Origin: Pyrinomonadaceae bacterium
GTDB taxonomy: Bacteria; Acidobacteriota; Blastocatellia; Pyrinomonadales; Pyrinomonadaceae
Length of the DNA: 57,342 nucleotides
Reading direction: 5' to 3'
Assembly (NCBI GenBank): GCA_021228405.1
Contig: JAJQRF010000017.1
Coordinates: 1 to 57,342, forward strand
Shown: piece after piece, positions 1 through 9,016 of the stretch
Position numbering within the stretch: position 1 is the first letter of the stretch
How the letters are laid out: every line of letters starts with the position of its first letter
The notes under the pieces: generated by a model
Seen by the model: the letters and a program-made list of their open reading frames with translations, nothing else
What the model was told of the DNA's origin: nothing
Database searches by the model: none
Position numbers and translations under genes: made by a program

Positions 1-121
1 GCCTCTGAAACATTGCACGGAGCCTCTGAAACATTGCACGGAGCCTCTGAAACATTGCACGGAGCCTCTGAAACATTGCACGGAGCCTCTGAAACATTTT
101 CACTTCGCGAAAATGTTTCAG
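1..121. repeat. Tandem 21-bp repeat ending in a hairpin
   Basis: Four identical 21-bp units (gcctctgaaacattgcacgga) fill 1-84. A fifth copy starts at 85 and diverges at about 99. The diverging copy forms the left arm of a perfect 13-bp stem (89-101 with 109-121, loop 102-108), so the array ends in an inverted copy of its own core TGAAACATT. The array meets the window edge and may continue upstream. There are no spacers, so it is not a CRISPR. No gene is visible in 1-207. Confidence 0.95.
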
Positions 122-207
122 CTTAATTTTTATCAGATCAGTTCTTTTCTGCCGTTTATCAATTTCGGACGTGCAGACCGAACCTTAAAAATTATAAAAT
201 CAATTCA

Positions 208-951
208 ATGATCGAAGTTTTTCAAAATTCGGAAGAACTGAACAATTTCGCCGCCGATAAATTTGTCGAAATCGCCGCCGAATCGATCTCTGAGCGCGGC
301 AGGTTTACGGTTGCACTCGCGGGCGGTTCGACTCCGAAATCGCTTTATCGATTGCTTTCGGGCGATAAATTCAAAGATAAGATCGACTGGTCGAAAGTCT
401 TCTTTTTTTTCGGCGATGAAAGAAACGTATCGCCCGACGATGCGGAAAGCAATTTCCGAATGGCGCACGAAAATCTTTTCGCGCCGCTCGAAATAAATGT
501 CAACAGCATTTTTCCCTGGCTGACCCAAAGCGAAACGCCCGAAATTACGGCGGAAATCTATCAGGGCGAAATAAAAAGATTTTTCGACCTCGGCGAAACC
601 GAATTCCCGATCTTCGATCTGATCCTGCTCGGAATGGGCGCGGACGGTCACACGGCTTCGCTTTTCCCTTTTACAAAAGCGTTAGGCGAAACCGAAAAAA
701 TTGCGGTCGCCAATCCGGTCGAAAAACTGAACACAACACGGCTGACACTGACATTTCCGACCATTAACGTAGCGCGAAACATTATTTTTTTGGTCGCGGG
801 AGAAGATAAAGCCGAAACTTTGCGCGAAGTTCTGGAAGGCAAATTTCAGCCCGAAAGATTGCCTTCGCAAAATGTAAAGCCTGAAAATGGAAATCTTTAT
901 TGGCTGTTAGACGAAAACGTGGCAAAATTATTGAGAACTTATGGAAATTGA
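208..951 (+). CDS. pgl: 6-phosphogluconolactonase (Pgl/DevB type)
   Basis: Hydrolyses 6-phosphogluconolactone to 6-phosphogluconate in the oxidative pentose phosphate pathway; cytosolic. The 247 residues match the usual DevB/Pgl length. Visible family motifs are ALAGGSTPKSLY at residues 36-47, FGDER at 68-72 and the signature GMGADGHTASLFP at about 142-154. The ATG at 208 follows an AT-rich leader with no strong Shine-Dalgarno. Its 3' end overlaps the next gene by 11 bp, which suggests translational coupling. No zwf or gnd is in the window, so the other pentose phosphate genes lie elsewhere. Confidence 0.93.
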   Translation: MIEVFQNSEELNNFAADKFVEIAAESISERGRFTVALAGGSTPKSLYRLLSGDKFKDKIDWSKVFFFFGDERNVSPDDAESNFRMAHENLFAPLEINVNSIFPWLTQSETPEITAEIYQGEIKRFFDLGETEFPIFDLILLGMGADGHTASLFPFTKALGETEKIAVANPVEKLNTTRLTLTFPTINVARNIIFLVAGEDKAETLREVLEGKFQPERLPSQNVKPENGNLYWLLDENVAKLLRTYGN

Positions 952-2257
952 GATAGTCATCGCGCTGATTATTCTTTTCATTCTCGCTTTTTTGGCAACG
1001 ATCGATATGGCGTTTTCGCAACTTTCGGATGTGAGTCTGCGCCGCATTGCGCCCGAAGCGGACGAAAAGCCGAATTCGCGTGCCGCCGAATTTTTACGCG
1101 AAATTTTGGACAATCGCCCGCGTTTTCGTTTCGCACTTTCCTCAACGATGCAGGTGCTCCTGATCGTTTTCACGGTTTTGGTGACGCTCATCGTTTTAAG
1201 ATTTACCGCCAATCATACCGAACTTATTGGCTTTTCACTTTTGTTAAGCCTCGTGCTTTCGGTTTTTTTCCGCCAAATTTTTCCGCGCCTTATAATCTGG
1301 CGCAATCCTGAAGCAAAATTGATGTTTTTGCTTCCTTTCGTGCGTCCGCTTTACGGTATTTATTCGTTCGTTCTCGAACCGTTCGTTTCGCGCATCAAAT
1401 CGAAGGAACAGCAGAAACTCGAAATGACCGTCACGCCCGACGCGCCGGAAGATAAATCCGAGGACAATTCCGAAGATTTTCAGGCGTTAATGGAAGTCGG
1501 CGAAGCCGAAGGAATCATCGAAGAAAAAGAACGCGAACTGATCGAAACGATGGTCGAGTTTTCGGAAACACGCGCCGGGGAAATTATGACTCCGCGCACC
1601 GAGATTTGCGCGCTACCGACGAATTCGACCGTGAAAGCCGCCCGCGATCTCATTATCGGTGAAAAATATTCGCGTATTCCGGTTTACAAAGACAATATCG
1701 ACAACATCGAAGGCGTGATCTATGTGCGCGATCTGCTCAACGCGTGGGCGGAAGGCAAGGAAGAGCAAACGATCGAAAAACTTCTGCGTCCCGCGTTCTT
1801 TGTTCCCGAAACAAAATCCGCGTCCGAACTTCTAAAAAATATGCAGACGAGCCACGTGCAGGTCGCCATCGTCGTCGATGAATACGGCGGTGTTGCCGGA
1901 CTTGTGACGGTCGAAGACATTCTGGAAGAAATCGTCGGCGAGATCGAAGACGAAGATATTGAAGACGAGGAAATTATCGAGATAATCGAAGGCGAAGAAG
2001 GCTATTACGACGTGCTCGGCTCCACGGAGATCGGCAAGATCGAAAGGCTTTTCGACCTCGAGATCGAGGACGACGATTTCACGACAATTGCCGGATTGGT
2101 GACGAGCGAAGCGGGTTATGTTCCGAAAATCGGCGAAAAACTTCAGTTTCACGGCTTGAATGTCGAAATTTTACGTGCCGATGAAAAGAAGATTCTCCTT
2201 TTGCGTTTGAGAAGGGCGGACGAAGGCGGTTTGCCCGACACTGAAGCGGCGCAATAA
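941..2257 (+). CDS. CorC/HlyC family membrane protein with CBS pair
   Basis: A 438-residue protein of the CNNM/CorC (hemolysin C-like) family, associated with magnesium or cobalt homeostasis. The N-terminal DUF21-like part (about 1-150) has hydrophobic segments at the extreme N-terminus and around residues 65-105. Two CBS domains follow: the first contains the typical MTPRTEI and YSRIPVYKDNIDNIEGVIYV motifs, and the second ends in VVDEYGGVAGLVTVEDILEE. A C-terminal CorC_HlyC domain contains TIAGLV. An acidic run (about residues 325-350) joins the CBS pair to that domain. The start overlaps pgl by 11 bp. The transported ion cannot be read from the sequence. Confidence 0.9.
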   Translation: MEIEIVIALIILFILAFLATIDMAFSQLSDVSLRRIAPEADEKPNSRAAEFLREILDNRPRFRFALSSTMQVLLIVFTVLVTLIVLRFTANHTELIGFSLLLSLVLSVFFRQIFPRLIIWRNPEAKLMFLLPFVRPLYGIYSFVLEPFVSRIKSKEQQKLEMTVTPDAPEDKSEDNSEDFQALMEVGEAEGIIEEKERELIETMVEFSETRAGEIMTPRTEICALPTNSTVKAARDLIIGEKYSRIPVYKDNIDNIEGVIYVRDLLNAWAEGKEEQTIEKLLRPAFFVPETKSASELLKNMQTSHVQVAIVVDEYGGVAGLVTVEDILEEIVGEIEDEDIEDEEIIEIIEGEEGYYDVLGSTEIGKIERLFDLEIEDDDFTTIAGLVTSEAGYVPKIGEKLQFHGLNVEILRADEKKILLLRLRRADEGGLPDTEAAQ

Positions 2258-2361
2258 TTTTTCTTTTTTTTTATCGATTTCAAGCTGAATTTTTCCGAAA
2301 TCATTTGATAAATTTTTACAATTAGTTCATCTTTAATTTTACCTCAGGTTTTTCTATTTAA

Positions 2362-5300
2362 ATGCTGAAAGAATTAAGTCAAAATTCAACCGAAAGCGAT
2401 TTACTTCTGCAAAGAATTATCGATGCTTTGCCGGAAAATATCGTCATTCTCGACGCGGACGGGAATATCCTGCAGGTCAATAAATCGTGTCGTGATTTTT
2501 ATTCATTCAGCGGACAAAATCTGTCTATCGGCGAGAACTTTTTACAATTTCTCGCGCAAAAATCCGATCCCGTCTTTCAGCAGATCGGCAATGGAATCAA
2601 TGATCTGATCGCGGGTCGGAAAAATTTCTTTCAAATTCAATTTCTGCTTAACGTTAAGTCGAAGGATTTTTGGTTCAATTTACGTGCAACCAACATCGGA
2701 GAGGGCGATATGCCGCGCTTTATGCTCAATCTTGAAGATATTTCGACTTCCAAAGCGACGGAGATCGCCCTGCGCGAAAGTGAGCAAAGCTATCGCACGT
2801 TAGCCGAAACCGCTCTGGATGTAATTATCAAGATCGATGAAGACAATAAGATTTTGTTCATCAATCACGCGGGCGAGAAACTTTTCGGTTATCCGACGTA
2901 TGAAATAACCGGAAAGCCGTTTTCGGTTCTGATTCCCGACAATGATTTCAAGCACATCTTCAACGATTTCGCCAAAAATGTTCAAAGTGAGCAAAATCTG
3001 AACGGAATCGAAGTTCAGGCACAATATAAAAACGGGAATCGTTTTCCCTTCGAGATTTCGTTCGGCGATTATTCACAAAACGGAAGTCGTTATTTTATCG
3101 GGGTCGGACGCGATATTTCGCACCGGAAGATCATTGAAACGGCAAACGCTCTGCTTGCTTCCATTGTCGAATCGTCCGAAGATGCCATCGTCAGTAAAAA
3201 TCTGGACGGAGTCATCACCAGTTGGAATAAAGGCGCGGAAGTTTTATACGGCTACACGCCGGAAGAAGCCATCGGAAAACATATTTCAGTGGTCATTCCC
3301 TCATATCTGCTTGCCGAAGAAACCGTCATTCTCGACAACATCAAAAAAGGAAAGCGAATCGAACATTTTGAAACTCTCAGACAGCATAAAAACGGCACGA
3401 TCAAAAACATTTCGCTCACGGTTTCCCCGATCAAAAGCGAAAAAGGAGTGATCGTCGGCGCATCGAAGATCGCCCGCGACATCACCGAAAGACATAAATC
3501 CGCCGAAGAATTGAAGCAAAGCCAGTTGATGCTCTCGCTGGCGATGCAAAGCAGTAAAATGGGCGTTTGGGAAACCGATATAGTGACGGGAAAGGTGAAA
3601 TGGAGCAAGGAACTGGAACATATTTTCGGGCTTGAAGAAGGCGGATTCGGAAATTCGCGAGATGCTTTTTACGACTTGCTTTACGAAGCCGACCGAGCGC
3701 GAATCCGTGCCGAAGTTCAAAATGCGATCAACGAAAGACGCGATTACACCATCGAATTTCGTTTCTATCACTCCGACGGTTCGCTTCGCTGGATGGAAGG
3801 ACGCGGAAAAGCCGTCTATTCGGATAAAGGTGCGCCTATCAAAGTTTACGGCATCGGGATCGATGTCACGGACAGAAAGCTTGCCGAATCGAACCTGCGC
3901 GAATCCGAGGAAAGATACCGCACGCTTTTCAATTCGATCGACGAAGGATTTTGTATCCTCGAAATGATCTTCGATGAACGAAACAAACCGGTCGATTATC
4001 GTTTTATCGAAATCAACCCGATGTTCGGTCAGCTTACCGGCTTGGAAAATGCAACCGGCAAAACGGCGCGCGAGATGGTTCCCGATCTTGAATCTCATTG
4101 GTTTGAAATTTACGGGAAGGTCGCTCTGACAGGTGAATCGATTCGTTTTACACAAGGTTCCGACGCGTTGAAAAGCTGGTTTGACGTTTACGCGATCCGG
4201 CTCGGCGGTGAAGACAGCCGCCGCGTGGCACTTATTTTTACGAATATCACCGAACGCAAGCTTCTCGAACAGGAACGCGAAGAAATTTTACAGCGCGAGA
4301 TCGAATCGCGCAAAACCGCCGAAGAAGCAAACCGCGCCAAAGACGATTTTCTTTCGGTCTTATCGCACGAACTCCGCACGCCGCTGAATGCGATTCTGGG
4401 TTGGACACGCATTCTGAATATGAGTCCGCTCGATGAAGATCGAAAACTGAAAGCGGTTGAAACGATCGAAAGAAATGCCCGTTTGCAAAAAAATCTGATC
4501 GAAGATTTGCTCGATGTTTCGCGGATAATTTCCGGCAAAATGCGGATCGAATCCGAAGAAGTGGATTTCGTTTCGGTCGTCAGTTCGGCAGTCGAAATGG
4601 TGCGCCCGTTTTCCGAATCGAAAAATATCAGCATCGAATTCGTTTCGGAAATCGAAAATCAGAAAATTAACGGAGATTCGACCAGACTCAATCAGATCGT
4701 CATAAATCTGCTAAATAATGCCGTGAAATTCACTCCTGAAAACGGTAAAGTGTTCCTTTTTCTTTCCGTTGACCGGAACAAACTCAGATTAAATGTTTCG
4801 GATTCCGGAATCGGTATCTCCCCCGAATTTTTGCCTTTTATCTTTGACCGTTTTCGTCAAGCCGACAGCACGATTGTCAGAAATCACAGCGGTCTGGGTC
4901 TGGGATTGACCATTGTCAGCCATCTGACCGAGCTTCACGGCGGAACGATCAGAGCCGAAAGCGACGGCGCGGGTAAAGGTTCTTCCTTCATTCTCGAATT
5001 ACCGCTCCAAACCGCAGAAAGCGATAATGAAACAAGTAGCGACCCGGAAAATAACGAGAACTTTCAGACGACCGTTTTTTTGAACGGGAAACATATCTTA
5101 CTGGTTGACGACGATTGCGACGGGATCGAACCGATTCAGGTTTTACTGGAAAATCGCGGTGCCACAGCCGTTTGCGTAAATTCTGCGTTCGACGCGTTGA
5201 AGGAGATTGAAATCAATGATTTCGATTTAATTATCAGCGACATCGGGATGCCGGAAACGGACGGTTTTCAATTGGTGCGTCAAATCCGCGAGATCAAGAA

Positions 5301-5466
5301 ATCGGAGGTTTTGCCGGCGATCGCCCTGACAGCTTACGCCGGAGCCGAAGACCGTCAGCGGGCTTTGACGGCGGGCTTTCAATATCATCTCGCCAAACCT
5401 GTCGATTTTGAACTTTTACTGAAAACGATCTCAATCATTTTCAAACAAATGTATGACCAAAATTAG
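2362..5466 (+). CDS. Five-PAS hybrid histidine kinase with receiver
   Basis: A 1034-residue hybrid sensor kinase with no predicted membrane segment, so probably cytosolic. About five PAS units run from residue 15 to 640. Three of them have clear PAS cores, such as LFGYPTYEITGKPF and LYGYTPEEAIGKHI. The fourth looks like a PAS_3 fold ending in a PAC motif (WMEGRGKAVY). The HisKA motif SHELRTPLN carries the phospho-accepting His669. The HATPase_c domain shows N-box INLLNNAVKFTPENG, DSGIGI and a GLGLGL box. The C-terminal receiver has acidic DDD near its start, the phospho-acceptor Asp960 in SDIGMPE and Lys1012. No output regulator is adjacent, so it is an orphan. The last 14 bp overlap the next gene. 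Confidence 0.93.
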   Translation: MLKELSQNSTESDLLLQRIIDALPENIVILDADGNILQVNKSCRDFYSFSGQNLSIGENFLQFLAQKSDPVFQQIGNGINDLIAGRKNFFQIQFLLNVKSKDFWFNLRATNIGEGDMPRFMLNLEDISTSKATEIALRESEQSYRTLAETALDVIIKIDEDNKILFINHAGEKLFGYPTYEITGKPFSVLIPDNDFKHIFNDFAKNVQSEQNLNGIEVQAQYKNGNRFPFEISFGDYSQNGSRYFIGVGRDISHRKIIETANALLASIVESSEDAIVSKNLDGVITSWNKGAEVLYGYTPEEAIGKHISVVIPSYLLAEETVILDNIKKGKRIEHFETLRQHKNGTIKNISLTVSPIKSEKGVIVGASKIARDITERHKSAEELKQSQLMLSLAMQSSKMGVWETDIVTGKVKWSKELEHIFGLEEGGFGNSRDAFYDLLYEADRARIRAEVQNAINERRDYTIEFRFYHSDGSLRWMEGRGKAVYSDKGAPIKVYGIGIDVTDRKLAESNLRESEERYRTLFNSIDEGFCILEMIFDERNKPVDYRFIEINPMFGQLTGLENATGKTAREMVPDLESHWFEIYGKVALTGESIRFTQGSDALKSWFDVYAIRLGGEDSRRVALIFTNITERKLLEQEREEILQREIESRKTAEEANRAKDDFLSVLSHELRTPLNAILGWTRILNMSPLDEDRKLKAVETIERNARLQKNLIEDLLDVSRIISGKMRIESEEVDFVSVVSSAVEMVRPFSESKNISIEFVSEIENQKINGDSTRLNQIVINLLNNAVKFTPENGKVFLFLSVDRNKLRLNVSDSGIGISPEFLPFIFDRFRQADSTIVRNHSGLGLGLTIVSHLTELHGGTIRAESDGAGKGSSFILELPLQTAESDNETSSDPENNENFQTTVFLNGKHILLVDDDCDGIEPIQVLLENRGATAVCVNSAFDALKEIEINDFDLIISDIGMPETDGFQLVRQIREIKKSEVLPAIALTAYAGAEDRQRALTAGFQYHLAKPVDFELLLKTISIIFKQMYDQN

Positions 5467-5671
5467 AACTGCTTCCAAAGTATGCGAAGTCTGCGGAAAG
5501 GAATTTTCCTGCAATGCCGAAAACGGCAATTGCTGGTGTTTTGATCTACAATTAAAAGCCGAAACATTGCAAAAGTTGAAGGAAAATTATCAGGATTGTC
5601 TTTGTCCGACTTGTCTGAAGCCGGAAGAAACCGCCGATCGACACGATCAGGATCGATTCGATTTTTGCTAA
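5453..5671 (+). CDS. Cysteine-rich CWC family small protein
   Basis: A 72-residue protein with Cys11/Cys14 (CEVC), Cys20, the CWC motif at 27-29 and a C-terminal CLCPTC at 49-54. This is the Cys pattern of the Cys_rich_CWC family, a presumed metal-binding domain of unknown role. The ATG lies inside the last codons of the hybrid kinase (14-bp overlap in another frame), so its translation is probably coupled to the kinase. Whether it works with the kinase is not known. Confidence 0.8.
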   Translation: MTKIRTASKVCEVCGKEFSCNAENGNCWCFDLQLKAETLQKLKENYQDCLCPTCLKPEETADRHDQDRFDFC

Positions 5672-5723
5672 GATTTATCGGAAAATAGATACTAAATCTT
5701 TTTGAAATTTACAAATTAATTTA

Positions 5724-6212
5724 ATGAAACTGCAAGCCGAACTTAAAAACGAAAAATTCGACATCGACATCAAACGCGACGGCGAAAAGATTTTCGCCAG
5801 TGTCAACGACCGCGAATACGAACTCGAAGCATCGGAAGTCGAACCCGATGTTTTTCTTTTGAAATATAACAATCAGATCAGCCAGATTTACGTCGCGCCG
5901 AACGGCATCGTCAATCTTCATAATCATCAGTTGGAAGTGACCGTTACCGATCCGAAAAAGATTCGTTCAAAAGGAAGCGGTGACGAAACCGCCGACGGGG
6001 TTGTTGAGATCAAAACGGCGATGCCCGGAAAGATCGTCCGCATTCTGGTCGAAGAAGGTACGGAAGTCGTTCACGGTCAAGGTGTTATCGTCGTCGAAGC
6101 GATGAAGATGCAGAACGAAATGAAATCGCCGAAGGACGGAGTTATAAAAACCATTCGTCATCAGGAAGGCGTAAACGTCAACGCGGGCGAAGTTTTGGTA
6201 GTAATCGAATAA
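5724..6212 (+). CDS. Biotin/lipoyl carrier protein (acyl-CoA carboxylase BCCP-like)
   Basis: A 162-residue biotin carboxyl carrier-type protein. The last about 75 residues form a biotinyl domain with the biotinylation motif EAMKMQNE, and Lys128 is the expected modified residue. TAMPGKIVRILVEEGTEV is the leading half of the domain. The N-terminal half resembles the spacer of carriers used by propionyl/methylcrotonyl-CoA carboxylases or methylmalonyl-CoA decarboxylase rather than the Pro/Ala-rich linker of E. coli AccB. No carboxylase subunits are adjacent, so the enzyme it serves is unknown. Confidence 0.85.
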   Translation: MKLQAELKNEKFDIDIKRDGEKIFASVNDREYELEASEVEPDVFLLKYNNQISQIYVAPNGIVNLHNHQLEVTVTDPKKIRSKGSGDETADGVVEIKTAMPGKIVRILVEEGTEVVHGQGVIVVEAMKMQNEMKSPKDGVIKTIRHQEGVNVNAGEVLVVIE

Positions 6213-6224
6213 AATAGTTAAATT

Positions 6225-7328
6225 ATGGCTTTAAAGGAAGATTTAAAAACATTTCCCGACCTCTCGCATCATTCGTTTCAGCATCCGGCGGACAGCCAGG
6301 CGATCGCGGCTTTGCATAAAGTTCCGGGTTTGCCGAAAGTCGTCAAATTCATTTCCGAGCACAGCATCGAGCGCATTATCCTGATCGAGAAGGTTTCGAG
6401 CAATCTGCGCGTCAATGCCCAGCAATATCCTTCGCTTTACAAACAATATCTGAAAATGGCGGAAGTTCTGGACGTTAAAAAACTGCCGAATCTTTACATC
6501 GAAACGACGAACACGATCAATGCCTACGCGATGGGAATGGAAAATTACACGATCGTGCTTTGTTCGGGCTTGATCGACATTATGAACGAGGACGAAATGC
6601 TCGCGATTCTCGGACACGAACTCGGTCACGTCAAATGCGAACATCAGCTTTATAAAACGCTTGCTTATTTAATTTCAAACTTCGGAAATGAATTAATAAA
6701 ACAAGTTATGCCCGTAGTCGGCAATTTTTTGAGCATCGGTTTACAGCTTGCGATCCTGGATTGGAACCGCAAAGCCGAATTTTCGTGCGACCGCGCCGCG
6801 CTTTTGGCAACGCAGGAAGTCGATGTCGTCGCAAGCGCACTCGGAAAGCTCGCCGGATTTTCAAAGCGTTACAGCGAAGAATTTAACGTCGACGAGATCG
6901 AAGTGCAGGCGCAAAGCTATCACGAGCTCGGCGACGATTCGATGATAACGAAGGTTTTGAAACTTTATTCGATGATTCAAAACACGCATCCTTATCCGGT
7001 CGTGCGCGTCAAAGAGATCAGGCAATGGGTAAATTCGCCCGAATATAGCAATATTATGAGCGGAAACTATGCGCGCGGAACGCGTCAGTTAGCCGCCGCC
7101 GAACGAATGAATTATACGGTCGGAACGCCGCGTGCGCGGCAATGTCCGAACCCGAAATGTATGATGCTCTGTCCTGAAAATCATAATTTCTGTTCACATT
7201 GTCAGACCAATCTGCGCGAAGGCATTTTCGTCTGCGTGAATTGCCGTCAACAAGTCGAACAGACCTGGATGGTTTGCGCCGCTTGCGGCAATCCTCTGCA
7301 ACAATCGGCAGGCAGTCTGCCTCAATAA
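6225..7328 (+). CDS. M48 family metalloprotease with C-terminal zinc ribbons
   Basis: A 367-residue zinc metallopeptidase of the Ste24/HtpX-like M48 family. The catalytic motif HELGH is at residues 131-135 and the third zinc ligand is expected in KAEFSCDRAA. Hydrophobic stretches near residues 145-185 may associate with membrane. After the peptidase domain, about residues 305-360 carry four CxxC-type pairs (CPNPKC, CSHC, CVNC, CAAC), a double zinc-ribbon tail that is not part of the M48 fold. It starts 12 bp after the biotin carrier gene and is followed 2 bp later by the HAD gene, so it lies inside a compact operon. The substrate is unknown. Confidence 0.88.
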   Translation: MALKEDLKTFPDLSHHSFQHPADSQAIAALHKVPGLPKVVKFISEHSIERIILIEKVSSNLRVNAQQYPSLYKQYLKMAEVLDVKKLPNLYIETTNTINAYAMGMENYTIVLCSGLIDIMNEDEMLAILGHELGHVKCEHQLYKTLAYLISNFGNELIKQVMPVVGNFLSIGLQLAILDWNRKAEFSCDRAALLATQEVDVVASALGKLAGFSKRYSEEFNVDEIEVQAQSYHELGDDSMITKVLKLYSMIQNTHPYPVVRVKEIRQWVNSPEYSNIMSGNYARGTRQLAAAERMNYTVGTPRARQCPNPKCMMLCPENHNFCSHCQTNLREGIFVCVNCRQQVEQTWMVCAACGNPLQQSAGSLPQ

Positions 7329-7330
7329 CA

Positions 7331-8104
7331 ATGTCTTCTGAATCAAATTTATTTCAAACGAAAGCGGAAAATACGACCGAAATTCCGCTTTCCACACTTC
7401 GTATTCTGCTCTGGGACATCGACGGAACGCTGGTCCGTTCGCGGGTCAACGGCGCGTTCAAGGATTATTTTATTCCGACGATGAAAAAGGTCTTCGGAAG
7501 CGTCGGAAACTTTGAAAAAATGCAGTTTTCGGGAATGACCGATACGCAGATAATCTATGAATCACTGCGCGAAGAAGGTTTTACGCCCGAACAAATTTTC
7601 GAGAAAAAAGAAGAACTTTTGAAAGTCTTTCAAGCGGAAATGACGGCGATTTTTGAAAGAAATTTTGAACAGCACGAAATTTTGGCGGGTGTTCGCGGGA
7701 TTCTTGCCGCCGCCGCCGAAACTCCGCTTTTTTATAATTCGCTTTTAACGGGAAATTTGTCCGTCGCCGCCGAAATAAAATTAAGATCAGTCGATCTGTG
7801 GCATTATTTTTCGGACTCACCAAACGCTTTCGGCGAGATTTCGCACAACCGCAACGATCTCGCCACCGAAGCCGGAAAGCTCTTTAACGAGCGGTTCGAT
7901 TTTGAATTTGCCCCGTCACAATTCATCGTTATCGGCGACACGCCGAACGACATCATCTGCGCCCGTCATTTCGGCGCAAAAGCAGTTGCCGTCGGAACCG
8001 GTCGCGGACAATTCAAGCATAAATTACTTGCCGAAAAACCCGATGTTTTTCTCGACGATCTTTCAAATACGAACGAAGTTTTGAAGATTCTTTCAGCCTT
8101 ATAA
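7331..8104 (+). CDS. HAD family hydrolase (phosphoglycolate phosphatase-like)
   Basis: A 257-residue haloacid dehalogenase-type phosphatase. Motif I is LLWDIDGTLV, with Asp29 as nucleophile and Asp31 as acid/base. Motif II is in LLTGN and motif IV is GDTPND. The helical cap between residues about 40 and 120 is typical of subclass C1 (Gph/PGP-like). I take the ATG at 7331, immediately after the M48 stop, over upstream in-frame starts that would lie inside the M48 zinc-ribbon coding sequence. Its 3' end overlaps the convergent K+ channel gene by 6 bp. Confidence 0.85.
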   Translation: MSSESNLFQTKAENTTEIPLSTLRILLWDIDGTLVRSRVNGAFKDYFIPTMKKVFGSVGNFEKMQFSGMTDTQIIYESLREEGFTPEQIFEKKEELLKVFQAEMTAIFERNFEQHEILAGVRGILAAAAETPLFYNSLLTGNLSVAAEIKLRSVDLWHYFSDSPNAFGEISHNRNDLATEAGKLFNERFDFEFAPSQFIVIGDTPNDIICARHFGAKAVAVGTGRGQFKHKLLAEKPDVFLDDLSNTNEVLKILSAL

Positions 8105-8920
8105 TTTCGCACTGCAATACTTGCAGAAAACCGCGTCGGCATCGTGCCCGTAGGAATGACAATCGGGACAAACTTGGGTCGTAGCTTCCTTGCTCGAACG
8201 CGTCAGTTCGACCGTGACGATTCCTGTCGGAACCGCAATGATCGCGTAACCGGCGATCATCACGAGCGACGCAAGCGTTTTTCCCAGAGGGGTTTTCGGC
8301 GACAAATCACCGTAACCGACGGTCGTTAAAGTCACGATTGCCCAATAAATGCTCGTCGGAATGTCCGTAAATCCGTGTTCTTCGCCTTCGATCACGTAAA
8401 TCGCCGTTCCGACGATCGTTACCAAAGCCAGAATCGCCAGCAGAAAAACCGAGATTTTCCGTCGGCTCGCCCTCAATGCGGACGTAATAATGTTTGCTTC
8501 GGTCAGATAGGCGGTGAGTTTGAGAATTCGGAAAATGCGCAAAAGGCGCAGGATTCTGATAGTCAAAAGGAATTGCGTTCCGGGAATGAAAAGACTGATA
8601 TAAGTCGGTAAGATCGCGGTCAGATCGATCAAACCGTAAAAACTCAAAGCATACCGCAGAGGCTTTTTGACGCTGACGATTCGCAAAATATATTCGATTG
8701 AAAAAACTATCGTGAAAAACCATTCGGCAACGAAAATTATGTGACCGTAACTTTCGCGGATGCTTTTGACGCTTTCGAGCAAAACGACCAAAACGCTGAG
8801 TAAAATCAGTATAATAACGGTCAGATCAAAAGCTTTTCCGGCAGTCGTTTCCGCTTCAAATACGATCTCGTGCAGTTTACTGCGCCAATTTCCTTCCGGT
8901 CTTTCTCTTTCAAGATTCAT
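8099..8920 (-). CDS. Voltage-gated-type potassium channel with zinc-ribbon tail
   Basis: A 273-residue six-TM ion channel. The selectivity filter TVGYGD is at residues 200-205, between a pore helix (WAIVTLT) and S6 (VMIAGYAIIAVPTGI). S4 (about 118-137) has arginines at regular spacing, IRILRLLRIFRILKL, as in Kv-type voltage sensors. The last about 25 residues contain CPDC and CKYC, a zinc ribbon not usual in Kv channels. It is transcribed toward the HAD gene with a 6-bp 3' overlap. It probably acts in the inner membrane in K+ flux or membrane-potential control. Confidence 0.92.
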   Translation of the reverse strand: MNLERERPEGNWRSKLHEIVFEAETTAGKAFDLTVIILILLSVLVVLLESVKSIRESYGHIIFVAEWFFTIVFSIEYILRIVSVKKPLRYALSFYGLIDLTAILPTYISLFIPGTQFLLTIRILRLLRIFRILKLTAYLTEANIITSALRASRRKISVFLLAILALVTIVGTAIYVIEGEEHGFTDIPTSIYWAIVTLTTVGYGDLSPKTPLGKTLASLVMIAGYAIIAVPTGIVTVELTRSSKEATTQVCPDCHSYGHDADAVFCKYCSAKL

Positions 8921-9016
8921 AGTTAATTTTTAACAAACCTTGAACTAAACGCAAATAAAGTTTCCGTAGCCGCACGTAAACAAGGGCTAAAGATGATGTT
9001 TGCTAATAATAATTTT

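Noticed and set aside
1-121. CRISPR array at the left edge
   Set aside because: The repeats are head-to-tail without spacers.
205-651. Open frame on the minus strand opposite pgl
   Set aside because: It lies entirely within the well-matched pgl coding sequence and shows no family motif, so it is a shadow.
3301-4155. 284-residue minus-strand frame within the hybrid kinase
   Set aside because: It overlaps a long gene with clear PAS and kinase motifs and has no recognisable domain.
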